Assembly: GCF_030269305.1 (NCBI RefSeq)
Contig: NZ_BSTC01000016.1
Span: 1-64,000, forward strand
Length of the DNA stretch: 64,000 bases
Source: Kineosporia sp. NBRC 101731
Lineage (GTDB): Bacteria > Actinomycetota > Actinomycetes > Actinomycetales > Kineosporiaceae
Reading direction: 5' to 3'
Each line of letters opens with the position of its first letter. Positions within the stretch are counted from its first letter, which is position 1. This document shows, in pieces, positions 17,348-25,989 of the stretch. A program made the position numbers and the translations under genes. The notes beneath the pieces are model-generated. The model had not been told where the DNA came from, ran no database searches, and was given only the letters and a program-made list of their open reading frames with translations.

Positions 17348-18433
17348 GTGACCCTGACCACCGGAACCACCGGCACCATCAGCAGGGCGGGTGCGGGTAG
17401 GCACTGCTCCGCCCCGTCGCCCGACACCCTGGCCTCGGCGTTCGACCCCCGGAACAACGCGCTCAACGTCATGAGACTCGCGCTGGCGACCATCGTGGCG
17501 GTGGTCCACGCGATGTTCCTGGGGTTCGGGCACCAGCCGCGGATCGGTGTCACCGAGGTGGGCGCGCTGTGTGTGGACGCGTTCTTCGTGCTCAGTGGAT
17601 TTCTCGTCACCCGCAGCTTGCTGCGCCTGTCGGTGCCGCGCTATCTGCGGCACCGGGCGCTGCGCATCCTGCCCGGATTCTGGGCGGTCATGCTGCTCTC
17701 GGCGTTCGTGGTGGCACCGCTGATGGCCGTCCTGGCCGGCCGCGGTGCCACCACGGTCTTCAGCGGCCCCGACTCCTCCTTCGGTTACCTCGTGCAGAAC
17801 TCCGCCCTGCTCATGCGCCAGTTCGGCATCAGCGGCCTGCCCGGTGACGGTGGTAATCCAGACGTGATCAATGGTTCGCTGTGGACGCTGTTCTACGAGG
17901 CCGTCTGCTATCTGCTGGTCGCGGGCCTCGGCGTGATCGGCGTACTGCGCCGGCGGCCGTGGGTGGTGCTCGCCCTGATCGTCGTGCTCGGAGGGCTGAC
18001 CCTCGCCAGTGAGGTCGGCATCAACCCGCTGGGCTCGTCGTACATGCTGCGCTTCTCGTTCGTGTTCCTGCTCGGTGCGGCCGGTTTCCTCTTCGCCGAC
18101 CGGATTCCGGTCAACCGCTGGACAGCTCTGGCCGGCCTCGCCGTCGTCGTGGCCAGCCTGCTGGTGATGAACGACTGGCGGGGGGTCGGCGGCCCGGCCT
18201 TCGCCTACCTGTGCCTCTACGCGATGGTGCGTCTGCCCGCGCCGTGGGAGCCCCGATGGGACCTGTCGTACGGGATGTACGTCTGGCACTGGCCCATCGC
18301 CCAGCTGCTGGTGGGTTTCGGGGTACGGCAGTACACGCACGTGCCGTTCGTCCTGCTCACCGTGGCGCTGGCTGCGGGGATGGCCGCGCTCTCCTGGAAC
18401 CTGGTGGAGAAACCCGCGATGAGGTTCAAGTGA
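17348..18433 (+). CDS. membrane acyltransferase, OafA/YrhL type (family 3)
   Basis: The protein has 361 residues and about ten membrane helices. A conserved basic patch, RYLRHRALRILPGFW, follows the FVLSGFLVTRSLL segment, a hallmark of acyltransferase family 3. It should move acetyl or other acyl groups onto a cell-surface polysaccharide or antibiotic-like glycan. The start is GTG at 17348. There is no SGNH domain at the C-terminus. A convergent hydrolase frame runs antisense through the whole gene. Confidence 0.87.
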   Translation: MTLTTGTTGTISRAGAGRHCSAPSPDTLASAFDPRNNALNVMRLALATIVAVVHAMFLGFGHQPRIGVTEVGALCVDAFFVLSGFLVTRSLLRLSVPRYLRHRALRILPGFWAVMLLSAFVVAPLMAVLAGRGATTVFSGPDSSFGYLVQNSALLMRQFGISGLPGDGGNPDVINGSLWTLFYEAVCYLLVAGLGVIGVLRRRPWVVLALIVVLGGLTLASEVGINPLGSSYMLRFSFVFLLGAAGFLFADRIPVNRWTALAGLAVVVASLLVMNDWRGVGGPAFAYLCLYAMVRLPAPWEPRWDLSYGMYVWHWPIAQLLVGFGVRQYTHVPFVLLTVALAAGMAALSWNLVEKPAMRFK

Positions 18434-19732
18434 GGTCTTTCCGGAAACCTCCTCCAGAAAGGTCTGTGTCGCACCGGTCATGGCGGTGTAGGCCTGCTCC
18501 CGGTCCGCCGGGCCGAACAGCACCGGCAGGTCGGGCAGGAAGAACGGGGCATCGGTGAAGCTGAGGTGCTTGGTGTTCTTCACCGTGATGCGGCGGCTGA
18601 GGGGGTTCTCCGCCAGTACCTGGGCGAGCGCCTGCTGGTAGGCGGCATTGTCCTGCTGGTCGCCCGCCACCAGGGCCAGCACGGGCTGCCGGGGACGGGC
18701 GCCGCCCCGGGGCAGGCCGTCGATGTCGATGGCGGCGCGGAACCGGCTGTCCTGGGCCGCCGCCTGCAGCGCCGCGGCTCCACCCACCGAGTGCCCGGTC
18801 ACGGCCACCCGCCCGGTGTCGAGGCGGCGACGGAAGAACGCGTCGGCCTCGATCCGGTCGAGGGCGAAGCTCAGGTCCTGGGCCCGGATCGCGGTGAGAT
18901 GGTCGGCGTCGCGGTTGTCGTGCGTGTCGTCGCCGGTGGCCCGCACCTTCGACCAGAGAGGCCGGCCGTCCTGCGTGAAGGTGACCGCCGAGTCGTACGG
19001 GTGGTCCAGCGCCACCACCACATAGCCCCGCGCCGCGAGGTACTCGGCCCAGGCCGTGTTCTGGGTGCGCACGCTGAGCAGCCCGGGGGAGAACAGAACG
19101 ATCCCGTACGTCTCGCTCGTTGCGGGGAGCGGGGCGTTCTCCGTGGAATGACCGTGTCCGTCCGCCGCCTCGCCGAACAGGAACGCCGGCACCCCGAACG
19201 AACGCCCCAGCCCTTCGGCGACGAGCTGCGGCTGCCGGCCCAGATACGGGGCCTGCGGTCCGGACCCGGTGGTCGGGTACCAGATCTGCGCCGTGACCCG
19301 CCGCCGGTCCGACGCCGTCGTGGCGGGCTCGTCCCTCGTCGGATCGGTCCAGTAGGCGGTGCGGGTGCCGACGGCGTACTGCCCCTGCGGATCGGGCAGA
19401 TCGAGCGGCCGGAAACCCCAGATCGCGGCCGCGCCGCCCAGAAGGCTGGCGAAGCCCATGGTCAGGACCAGGCCGAGGGCCACGTGGCCCCTCTTCGTGC
19501 GGGGGCGCTGCGTCGCCACCCGGAACCCGGCCAGCGCCACCGCGATCAGCCCGGCCCCGATCACCCCGGTGAACTGCCAGCGCAGTCCCTCGGCGGCCAG
19601 CGCGGCCGTGGTCAGGGCCAGCAGCAGCGCGCCGGTGCCGGCCGCGGTCGCCCGGCGCACTCGTTCCGGCGACAGCACCGCCAGCAGGCAGAGCAGTGCA
19701 CTGGCTTCCAAAGCGCTCTCGAGCAGAGTCAT
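18434..19732 (-). CDS. membrane-anchored alpha/beta hydrolase, PAF-acetylhydrolase-like, without its own stop
   Basis: The first 105 residues hold three to four hydrophobic segments. Then comes a lipase fold with GHSVGG at 313-318 (Ser315), Asp near 337 or 358, and His389 in TKHLSF. It resembles the PAF acetylhydrolase II family. The domain ends near residue 434, at the stop of the facing acyltransferase, but this frame has no stop until 17303 and would add 376 residues of antisense low-complexity sequence. A TGA exists at 18428 one frame away, so a small indel may have removed the natural end. Coordinates give only the part I can support. Confidence 0.7.
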
Positions 19733-19838
19733 TTCACCATCCCCTTACCGATGGTTCATGCTCGCGCAGAGACGGTGGGCACGTCGTCAGCCCAGGGTCG
19801 TAGGCATCAGGGCTGAGACGGCGGGGCGGAGTTCTGGC

Positions 19839-20399
19839 TCAGTGCAGCGGGCCCGGGGATCTCGTCAGGTTCATCAGGATCTCGCGGATGTGTTCCAGGT
19901 CTTCGTGGGAGTGGCCGCCCTCGTAGAGGCCGGCGATCGCGGCCCCGTCGGCGGCTCGCAGGATCACCAGCAGACGTTGGGGGTCGAGGCCGTCGTCGGC
20001 GAAATACGCTTCCCAGCGGGCCTTGTCCTTGCGCATGAGATCGGCCACGCCGGGCGCCTTGAACACCGCGGAGACCAGGGCCACGTGTTCGGCCGGCGAC
20101 GATTCCTCGAGCAGGACGTCGAACGAGGCCCGGATGTAGCCCCGCATCAGGCGGCCCTCGGCGCGGTCGGCCGGATCGGCGGCGGCCTGCACGGCGACGA
20201 AGAAGGCCTCCAGCATGTCGTCGGCCAGGGCCCGGATCAGCTCGTCCCGCGAATGGAAGTGATGCAGCAACCCGCCCTTGGATACCCCGGCCTCCCGGGC
20301 GATCGCGTCGATGCTGACCCCCGCGCCGCGCTCAGCCACCACCCGGGCCGCTGCGTCGAGCACCGTGCGCCGGGTCTTCGCCGGATCGCGCTCCGCCAC
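19839..20399 (-). CDS. TetR-family repressor
   Basis: The GTG at 20399 follows a GGAGG site and gives 186 residues. The helix-turn-helix is at about 25-48 (SIDAIAREAGVSKGGLLHHF), then the usual ligand-binding helices. It is divergent from an efflux pump, and two matching inverted repeats lie in the 153 bp between them. It most likely represses the pump and itself until a drug-like ligand binds. Confidence 0.9.
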   Translation of the reverse strand: MAERDPAKTRRTVLDAAARVVAERGAGVSIDAIAREAGVSKGGLLHHFHSRDELIRALADDMLEAFFVAVQAAADPADRAEGRLMRGYIRASFDVLLEESSPAEHVALVSAVFKAPGVADLMRKDKARWEAYFADDGLDPQRLLVILRAADGAAIAGLYEGGHSHEDLEHIREILMNLTRSPGPLH

Positions 20400-20410
20400 C
20401 TGACCTCCAC

Positions 20411-20440
20411 CTGAATCGGTTGAATCGGTTGAATCGGTCG
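20411..20440. repeat. 9-bp tandem repeat between tetR and the pump gene
   Basis: GAATCGGTT is repeated three times just upstream of the repressor gene's ribosome site, followed by related GGTCTGGTCC copies. The repeat is in the leader of the repressor message. Confidence 0.7.
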
Positions 20441-20505
20441 GACCTCGGTCTGGTCCTTGTCTGGTCCCTGTCGGGCCTCGGTCCGACCCGCACAGCCTAA
20501 TAGCC

Positions 20506-20538
20506 GACCAAATGGTTTGCTTAACCGACCAGATGGTC
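20506..20538. promoter_or_regulatory. two TetR operators spaced 21 bp
   Basis: Site one is GACCAAATGGT at 20506-20516; site two is GACCAGATGGTC at 20527-20538, a perfect 5-bp inverted repeat around two bases. Corresponding bases are 21 bp apart, two helical turns. They lie 15 to 47 bp before the pump ATG and so probably overlap its promoter. Confidence 0.75.
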
Positions 20539-20552
20539 CGTAACCTGTCGGC

Positions 20553-22052
20553 ATGAGTACCACCCTCGTACAGCCACCCCGGCTGGCCGGGCCCCGCGAG
20601 TGGGCCGCCCTCGTCCCCCTGACCCTCGCCGTGACCCTGCTCGCCGTGGACGGCACCGTTCTCGCGCTCGCCGTTCCCTCTCTGACCGTCGACCTCGACG
20701 CGTCCGCCAACCAGTTGCTGTGGATCGGTGACTCCTACTCCTTCGCCCTGGCCGGTCTGCTGATCAGCATGGGCACGCTGGCTGACCGGATCGGACGCCG
20801 GCGCCTGCTGCTCATCGGTGGAACCGCATTCGGGCTGGTGTCGCTGACGGCGGCCTTCGCGCCGGGGCCCGGGTGGCTGATCGCGGCCCGCGTGCTGCTC
20901 GGGGTGGCGGGCGCGACGCTGATGCCCTCGACGCTGTCGATCGTGCGGAACCTGTTTCCCGACGACCGGCAGCGCACGAAGGCCGTGGCGATCTGGTCGA
21001 CCGGTGGCGCCGGCGGGGCGGCGCTCGGCCCGCTCGTGGGTGGTGTTCTGCTGGAGCACTTCTGGTGGGGATCGGTGTTCGTGATCAATCTGCCGATCAT
21101 GGCGCTGATGGTGGCGACGGTCTGGCGGCTGGTGCCGGAGTCGTGCAACCCGGAACCCGGCCGCTTCGACCTGCTGAGTTCGGTGCTGTCGGTGATCGCG
21201 ATCGTGCCGCTGATCTGGGCCGTGAAGCACACCGCGCACGAAGGGCCCGACGGGTTCGGGGCGGGCGCCGCGCTGGCCGGCCTGGCCTTCGGGGTGATCT
21301 TCGTGCAGCGGCAGCGAACCCTGAAGGATCCGCTGGTTGACGTCACCCTGTTCCGTCGCCCGGCCTTTGCGGGCACGGTGCTGTCGTCGTTCATCGCGAT
21401 CTTCGCGTTCAGCGGCCTGCTGTACTTCTTCTCGCAGTATCTGCAGCTGGTGCACGGCTATTCGCCGTTCCAGGCCGGGCTGCGCGAGATGCCGCTGACC
21501 GTGGCGTCGATCCTGGTGGTGGTGATCGCGGTGCCGATGATCACCCGGCTCGGGGTCGGGCGGACGCTCGGGCTGTCGCTGCTGGTCTCGGCTCTCGGGT
21601 TCGCCGTGCTGGCGCACTTCGAGACCGCCCAGGGATACGGCGGTCTGGCGATCGGCCTGGTGGTGATCGGCCTGGGGGTGGGCATCGTGTTCACCGCGGC
21701 CACCGACGCCGTGCTCGGATCGGTGCCGCACGAGCGGGCGGGAGCAGCCTCGGCGATCTCCGAGATGTCGTACGAGATGGGTGTCGCCGTCGGCATCGCG
21801 GTGCTCGGCAGCCTGCAGGGAGTGCTGTACCGCAGCCATCTGCCCAGTCTTTCGGGATTGTCCGGCACCGCGGGGGACGCGGTGTCGGACTCCCTGGCCC
21901 GCGCCACCCAGGTGCTGGGTGGCGGGGAGATGCTCGGTGCGGCCCGGGAAGCCTTCGCCGAGGCGATGCAGACCACTTCGTGGATCGCGGCGGTGCTGCT
22001 CGTGCTGGCGGGAGTGGTGGCCTGGCGCGTGGTTCCGTCACCCCGTGGCTGA
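20553..22052 (+). CDS. MFS multidrug efflux transporter, DHA2 (14-helix) type
   Basis: The 499-residue protein has about 14 membrane helices. Motif A appears as GTLADRIGRRRLLLIGG after helix 2, and motif C-like glycine-rich sequence is in helix 5 (VLLGVAGATLMPSTLSIVRN), as in QacA/EmrB pumps. It should export hydrophobic cations or drugs using the proton gradient. Control by the divergent TetR protein is strongly suggested by the shared operators. It converges on the PemK-like gene with 6 bp between stops. Confidence 0.9.
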   Translation: MSTTLVQPPRLAGPREWAALVPLTLAVTLLAVDGTVLALAVPSLTVDLDASANQLLWIGDSYSFALAGLLISMGTLADRIGRRRLLLIGGTAFGLVSLTAAFAPGPGWLIAARVLLGVAGATLMPSTLSIVRNLFPDDRQRTKAVAIWSTGGAGGAALGPLVGGVLLEHFWWGSVFVINLPIMALMVATVWRLVPESCNPEPGRFDLLSSVLSVIAIVPLIWAVKHTAHEGPDGFGAGAALAGLAFGVIFVQRQRTLKDPLVDVTLFRRPAFAGTVLSSFIAIFAFSGLLYFFSQYLQLVHGYSPFQAGLREMPLTVASILVVVIAVPMITRLGVGRTLGLSLLVSALGFAVLAHFETAQGYGGLAIGLVVIGLGVGIVFTAATDAVLGSVPHERAGAASAISEMSYEMGVAVGIAVLGSLQGVLYRSHLPSLSGLSGTAGDAVSDSLARATQVLGGGEMLGAAREAFAEAMQTTSWIAAVLLVLAGVVAWRVVPSPRG

Positions 22053-22058
22053 GAGGGC

Positions 22059-22700
22059 CTACCAGCCCTTGGTCTCGCGCACGGCAGCGGCGATCTCCTC
22101 GTACAGCGACTGGCCCAGGGCCGCGCCCTCGCGGCGCACCACCTTCGGGTCCAGTTGCAGCACCCGGTCCAGGCGCACCTCGCTGGGCCGGTTCTGGCGG
22201 TCCCAGGCCCCGGTGCCGATATCCATCCAGGCCCGCCCGTACCGGGCCTCCTGGGCCGCGTCCCGGTCGTGGTCCTTGCTCGTCAGCATGAGCCCCAGCA
22301 CCTTGCCCCGGTGCTCGGCGATGACCAGCACGGGCCGGTCCTTGCCCTGCGAATGGTCTTCCTCGAAGGGAACCCAGGCCCAGACCACTTCGCCCGGGTC
22401 CGGGTTCCCGTCGTTCACCGGGGCGTAGGCCAGCTTGGCCTTGCCCTCGAAGTCACCCGCGTAATCAGCGGTGGCGTTGTCTGCTGGAGGACGTTCTTCC
22501 TGGCGCGGCTTCGGCGGTGCCGGTTTGGGGGCGGCCTGCTTCGGGGCGGTCGGCCTCGGCGGCTTGGGCCCCCGGGTGCGGGTGGTGATCCGCCCGGGGG
22601 CCTTCTGCCTGGCCTGTCCGGTCTGATCGGACTGATCGGTCCGGCCGGTTTGCCCCAGCCCGAGTAGACGCGCCACGGTTGCCCAGAATCCTTGTGCCAT
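22059..22700 (-). CDS. PemK/MazF-like protein with long basic N-terminal linker
   Basis: The protein has 213 residues. Residues 1-75 are low complexity, with TDQSDQTGQ-type repeats and a Lys/Pro/Ala-rich linker. The C-terminal 130 residues match the PemK/MazF-like fold: GEVVWAWVPFEED at the first strand and KDRPVLVIAEHRG at the core. MazF toxins are normally about 110 residues and sit beside an antitoxin. Here no antitoxin is adjacent, so toxin function is doubtful. The gene is alone between convergent and decayed neighbours. Confidence 0.75.
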   Translation of the reverse strand: MAQGFWATVARLLGLGQTGRTDQSDQTGQARQKAPGRITTRTRGPKPPRPTAPKQAAPKPAPPKPRQEERPPADNATADYAGDFEGKAKLAYAPVNDGNPDPGEVVWAWVPFEEDHSQGKDRPVLVIAEHRGKVLGLMLTSKDHDRDAAQEARYGRAWMDIGTGAWDRQNRPSEVRLDRVLQLDPKVVRREGAALGQSLYEEIAAAVRETKGW

Positions 22701-22727
22701 GACCGCACCCTAGAGCCTGTTTCTGAT

Positions 22728-23039
22728 CTAGACGTCTTGGCGGATCCTCCAGAAGGCGAGAGCGCTCAGCAGGGCCGCGGCCGCCAGCATCAGGCCGGTC
22801 TCGCGCCACTGCAGGGTCCAGAAAGCGCTGTTGGGGTGGTAACTGATGCGCTGGTGGTAGCCCAGGGCCGTGATCTTGTCGAAGCAGGCCTGGGACCGGG
22901 CACTGTCCTGGGCGTTCGGTTCCTGGCCGGGCGTGGGCATGCAGGTCTCCGTCCAGGAGGGCAGGCGCTCGGGCACCGAGCCGTCTCTCGTTCGCCCATG
23001 GGGATGACAAGACCTGCGGAAGAGGTTGGGGCACGACAT
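22728..23039 (-). pseudogene. C-terminal fragment resembling an ABC-2 type permease
   Basis: This 103-residue frame ends with a single membrane helix preceded by GYHQRISYHPNSAFWTLQW and followed by FWRIRQDV. The pattern ACFDK...YxP...FW.xQ...ETG, then helix, then basic residues, matches the last extracytoplasmic loop and helix of actinobacterial ABC-2 permeases. The other five helices and any ATPase are absent, so it is probably a relic. If expressed, ATG at 22940 with GGAG upstream would give a 70-residue membrane peptide. Confidence 0.55.
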
Positions 23040-23077
23040 GGTGTTGGCTCAGGTGCAAGACGTCTGGGGGGACGGAA

Positions 23078-23611
23078 ATGGGAACTCAGCTGTCATGGCC
23101 GGTGGCCACGTATCTCAAGAGCCCGCGACTGGATCTGGAGCCGATCCGGCTGGATCACGTCGAAGAGGCGTATCCCTGGCTGAGTGACGAGCGCATCCAC
23201 GCCTTCACCGGAGGGTCGCCGGACTCGCTCGACGAACTGCGGGAGCGGTTCCGCCGGCAGGCGCTGGGGCAGTCGCCGGACGGGAACCAGGGCTGGCTGA
23301 ACTGGATGATCCGGCACCGCACGGGGCGGCTCGTCGGCACGGTGCAGGCCACGATCGGCCGGGCCCGCAACGGTGACATGCAGGCCGAACTGGCCTGGGT
23401 GCTCGCCTTCGACGCGCAGGGCCACGGGTTCGCCCGCGAGGCGGCGGCGGAGATGATGATCTGGTTGCGGGGGAACGACGTGCAGCGGTTCACCGCGCAC
23501 ATCCATCCGCGGCACCGGGCGTCCAAGGGCGTCGCCCGGGCCATCGGGTTGCGCCCCACGGTCACGGAGGTGAACGGGGAGATCGAGTGGACGAGCGACC
23601 CACTCGTCTGA
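23078..23611 (+). CDS. GNAT acetyltransferase, RimJ/RimL type
   Basis: The protein has 177 residues. Its opening TYLKSPRLDLEPIRLDHVEEAYPW is split here as the RimL-like first strand (LDLEPIRLDH) and helix. Motif A is AQGHGFAREAAAEM, and the end reads KGVARAIGLRPT as in the RimJ/RimL branch. It acetylates an N-terminus or a small amine; the target is unknown. The ATG follows a GGGGGACGGAA ribosome site. Confidence 0.83.
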   Translation: MGTQLSWPVATYLKSPRLDLEPIRLDHVEEAYPWLSDERIHAFTGGSPDSLDELRERFRRQALGQSPDGNQGWLNWMIRHRTGRLVGTVQATIGRARNGDMQAELAWVLAFDAQGHGFAREAAAEMMIWLRGNDVQRFTAHIHPRHRASKGVARAIGLRPTVTEVNGEIEWTSDPLV

Positions 23612-23672
23612 CCTGTCTCTGGCAGCCCTGGCATCCCTGGCAGCTCTGGCGGCCCTGGCATCCATGACACTG
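23612..23672. repeat. 9-bp tandem repeat after the acetyltransferase
   Basis: Units related to CCCTGGCAT/CCCTGGCAG/CTCTGGCGG repeat about six times directly after the stop codon. It is non-coding on the plus strand. Confidence 0.75.
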
Positions 23673-23743
23673 CCGGACGTGACCCACGCCACGAAACGGC
23701 CTGATCGGGAACTCGGCAGGCATCGCGGGCAGTCGAATGCTGT

Positions 23744-24472
23744 GTGACTGCCCTCGCTCTGCCACCGATGACAGCCCGTGAAGCCACCTCCGGCACCACC
23801 GACTCTTCGGAGATCGGGGGACTGACCGGCTGGGTGCTCGACCTGACCGCTGAACTCGGCGCGATCGGGGTGGGAGCCCTCAGCTTCCTCGAGGTGGTGT
23901 TCCCGCCCATCCCGAGCGAGATCGTGCTGCCTCTGGCCGGGTACCAGGTGCAGGTCGGTGAACTCGGCCTGGCGGCGGTGTTCGTCCTGGCCACGCTCGG
24001 GTCGGTGCTCGGTTCGCTGGTGCTCTACTGGCTCGGGGCCAAGATCGGCCTGGAGCGGGCCGCCCGGCTCGCGGCGAAGATTCCCCTCGTCGATCCGGGC
24101 GATGTCTACGCCTCGGCCGACTGGTTCAGCAAGTACGACTCCGTGGCGGTGTTCACCGGCCGTTTCGTGCCCGGCGTGCGCAGCCTGATCTCGCTGCCCG
24201 CGGGGGCTGCGGGCATGTCGCTGTGGAAGTTCACCGGCTGGACCCTGCTCGGTACCAGCATCTGGAACGGCATCCTGATCGGCGCCGGCATGGCGCTCGG
24301 CACGCAGTACGAGAAGGTCGAGTCGTACGCGCAGTACCTCGACTACATTCTCTACGCGGTCATCCTCGGCCTGCTCGCCTTCGGCATCGGCCGGCGCGTC
24401 GTGCAGTACCGCCGCACGCCGTCCCGGCACGGCACGGATCCTCGCGCGAAAAGGGATCGCACCCGGGTCTGA
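23744..24472 (+). CDS. DedA-family membrane protein
   Basis: The protein has 242 residues. It shows the DedA pattern: FLEVVFPPIPSEIVLPLAG at the first re-entrant region and FTGRFVPGVRSLISLPAG at the second, each followed by membrane helices. DedA proteins help move undecaprenyl phosphate or phospholipids across the membrane and support the proton gradient. An ATG at 23768 is an alternative start. It stands alone, before the flippase gene. Confidence 0.9.
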   Translation: MTALALPPMTAREATSGTTDSSEIGGLTGWVLDLTAELGAIGVGALSFLEVVFPPIPSEIVLPLAGYQVQVGELGLAAVFVLATLGSVLGSLVLYWLGAKIGLERAARLAAKIPLVDPGDVYASADWFSKYDSVAVFTGRFVPGVRSLISLPAGAAGMSLWKFTGWTLLGTSIWNGILIGAGMALGTQYEKVESYAQYLDYILYAVILGLLAFGIGRRVVQYRRTPSRHGTDPRAKRDRTRV

Positions 24473-24574
24473 ACGGGTGATCGGTCGGCCTCCTTCGCGA
24501 ATGTCAGCTCGCTCTCAGTCGTGACCGTCTACCCTCTCGCTACGTAAGGGTTCTTCGGCAGCTGGGGTGGGTGC

Positions 24575-25900
24575 GTGACGCAGGTCGTGGGTGCGGGGAC
24601 GGTGCCCCCGGTGGGGCCGGGGCAGCCGTCGCTCCGTTCGCGGATCCGGTGGCGGGTCGCCGACCAGGTGCTTTCCAGTCTTACGGTGGTCGGGCTGTCG
24701 TTCGTGGTCGCCCGTTCCGTCGAGGCGCACGCCTTCGGCGTCTTCGGCGTGGTGGTGCTGCTGGCCGGGTTCGCCCTCGGCATCACCCGGGCCATGGTCA
24801 GTGACGTCTTCCTGATCCAGTTCGGGGACGCGGTACCGAGCGTGCGCCGGCAGGCCGCGCGGAACGCGACCGGAGCGGCCGTGGCCCTGGGCCTGGCCGC
24901 GGGTACGTTCTGCTGCCTGGTCTCCGCCGTGCTGCCGGGCCGGCCGATCCGGACGGCCGTGTTCGCCGTCGGCCTGGCCCTGCCCGGGCTCCTCGTGCAG
25001 GACTGCTTCCGTCTCGTCTTCATCGCCGCGGGCCGTCCCCGGCCGGCGCTGGTGCTCGGGCTGTCCGGCGCAGCCGTGCAGTTCGCCGTGGTCGGGCTGC
25101 TGATCGGCGCCGGACACCACTCGATGGTCGGTATCACCGCGGGCTGGGGTGCCGTCGCCCTGCTGAGCGCCGGGGTGGGCTGTCTGCTGGCCCGGCTCAC
25201 CCCCACGCTGCGCGAGGTGCCGCTGTGGTTCGCCCTGAACCGGCATCTGACCGTGCGGTTGAGTATCGACTACCTGCTCGGCCTGGGCTCGCTCTACCTG
25301 GCCTACTGCCTGATCGGTGGCGTGGTCGGGATCGCCGCGATCGGTGCGCTCTGGGCCGCGCAGATGTTCCTGGTGCCGGCTTATCTGGCGATCAGCGGCA
25401 CCTCCGCCCTGCTGCGGGCGTCGTTCGCCACCCGGGCCGAGCGGGAGCAGAGCCTGATGCGCCCGGCGCTGCTGGCCGGGCTGGGGCTGGGCCTGATCGC
25501 CGGGCTGTGGGGCGCGGCGCTGACCGCCGTGCCCGAGTGGCTCGGCCTGCACCTGTCCGGCCAGAGCTGGGACGGCGCCAGCGAGGTGCTCGAACCGGCC
25601 GTGATCGGCGTGGTCATGGTGGGTCTGGGTGCCGGGCCGGTGCTGGCCCTGCGGGCCCTGGGCCGGCTGGAGGCTCTGCGTCGCGCCTGGCTGATCAGGG
25701 CTGCGCTGCTGCTCGTCCTGGGGATCGTCGGCGCGAACCTGAACGGCGTGCGGGGCGCGGCGACCGGGCTGGTGGCCGCGCACGTGATCGGGGCGCTCAC
25801 GCTGTGGGCCCAGTTCTTGCGTAACTCTGCTTCTCGGAACTCTGCCTCTCGGAACTCTGCCTCTCGGAACTCTGCGCTCCCGGAGCGCTCCGCCCGGTGA
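24575..25900 (+). CDS. polysaccharide flippase-like membrane protein (MOP superfamily)
   Basis: The protein has 441 residues and about 12 to 13 hydrophobic helices with few charged loops, starting with VADQVLSSLTVVGLSFVVAR. That helix-1 pattern is typical of Wzx/RfbX-like exporters of lipid-linked sugars. No glycosyltransferase is adjacent. The C-terminus is a run of four RNSAS units coded by 15-bp repeats. The start is GTG. TACGTAAGG lies 26 bp upstream of the ribosome region. Confidence 0.75.
   Translation: MTQVVGAGTVPPVGPGQPSLRSRIRWRVADQVLSSLTVVGLSFVVARSVEAHAFGVFGVVVLLAGFALGITRAMVSDVFLIQFGDAVPSVRRQAARNATGAAVALGLAAGTFCCLVSAVLPGRPIRTAVFAVGLALPGLLVQDCFRLVFIAAGRPRPALVLGLSGAAVQFAVVGLLIGAGHHSMVGITAGWGAVALLSAGVGCLLARLTPTLREVPLWFALNRHLTVRLSIDYLLGLGSLYLAYCLIGGVVGIAAIGALWAAQMFLVPAYLAISGTSALLRASFATRAEREQSLMRPALLAGLGLGLIAGLWGAALTAVPEWLGLHLSGQSWDGASEVLEPAVIGVVMVGLGAGPVLALRALGRLEALRRAWLIRAALLLVLGIVGANLNGVRGAATGLVAAHVIGALTLWAQFLRNSASRNSASRNSASRNSALPERSAR
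25819..25878 (+). repeat. 15-bp tandem repeat at the 3' end of the flippase gene
   Basis: Four units close to CGGAACTCTGCCTCT code the repeated pentapeptide Arg-Asn-Ser-Ala-Ser in the cytoplasmic tail. Confidence 0.9.
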
Positions 25901-25989
25901 CCGGGGCGCCCTCGTCGTGACCCGCGTCCACCATGCCCGAAATCTGCCCTAGCGTTAGGGTCTCGATGCTCTGAAGGAAAGGGAAGGCC

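Noticed and set aside
17303-18433. Antisense 376-codon tail of the hydrolase frame
   Set aside because: Low-complexity His/Gln/Arg-rich sequence typical of a shadow of the acyltransferase gene; no domain.
22059-22700. Type II toxin-antitoxin module
   Set aside because: No antitoxin-sized partner adjacent on the same strand.
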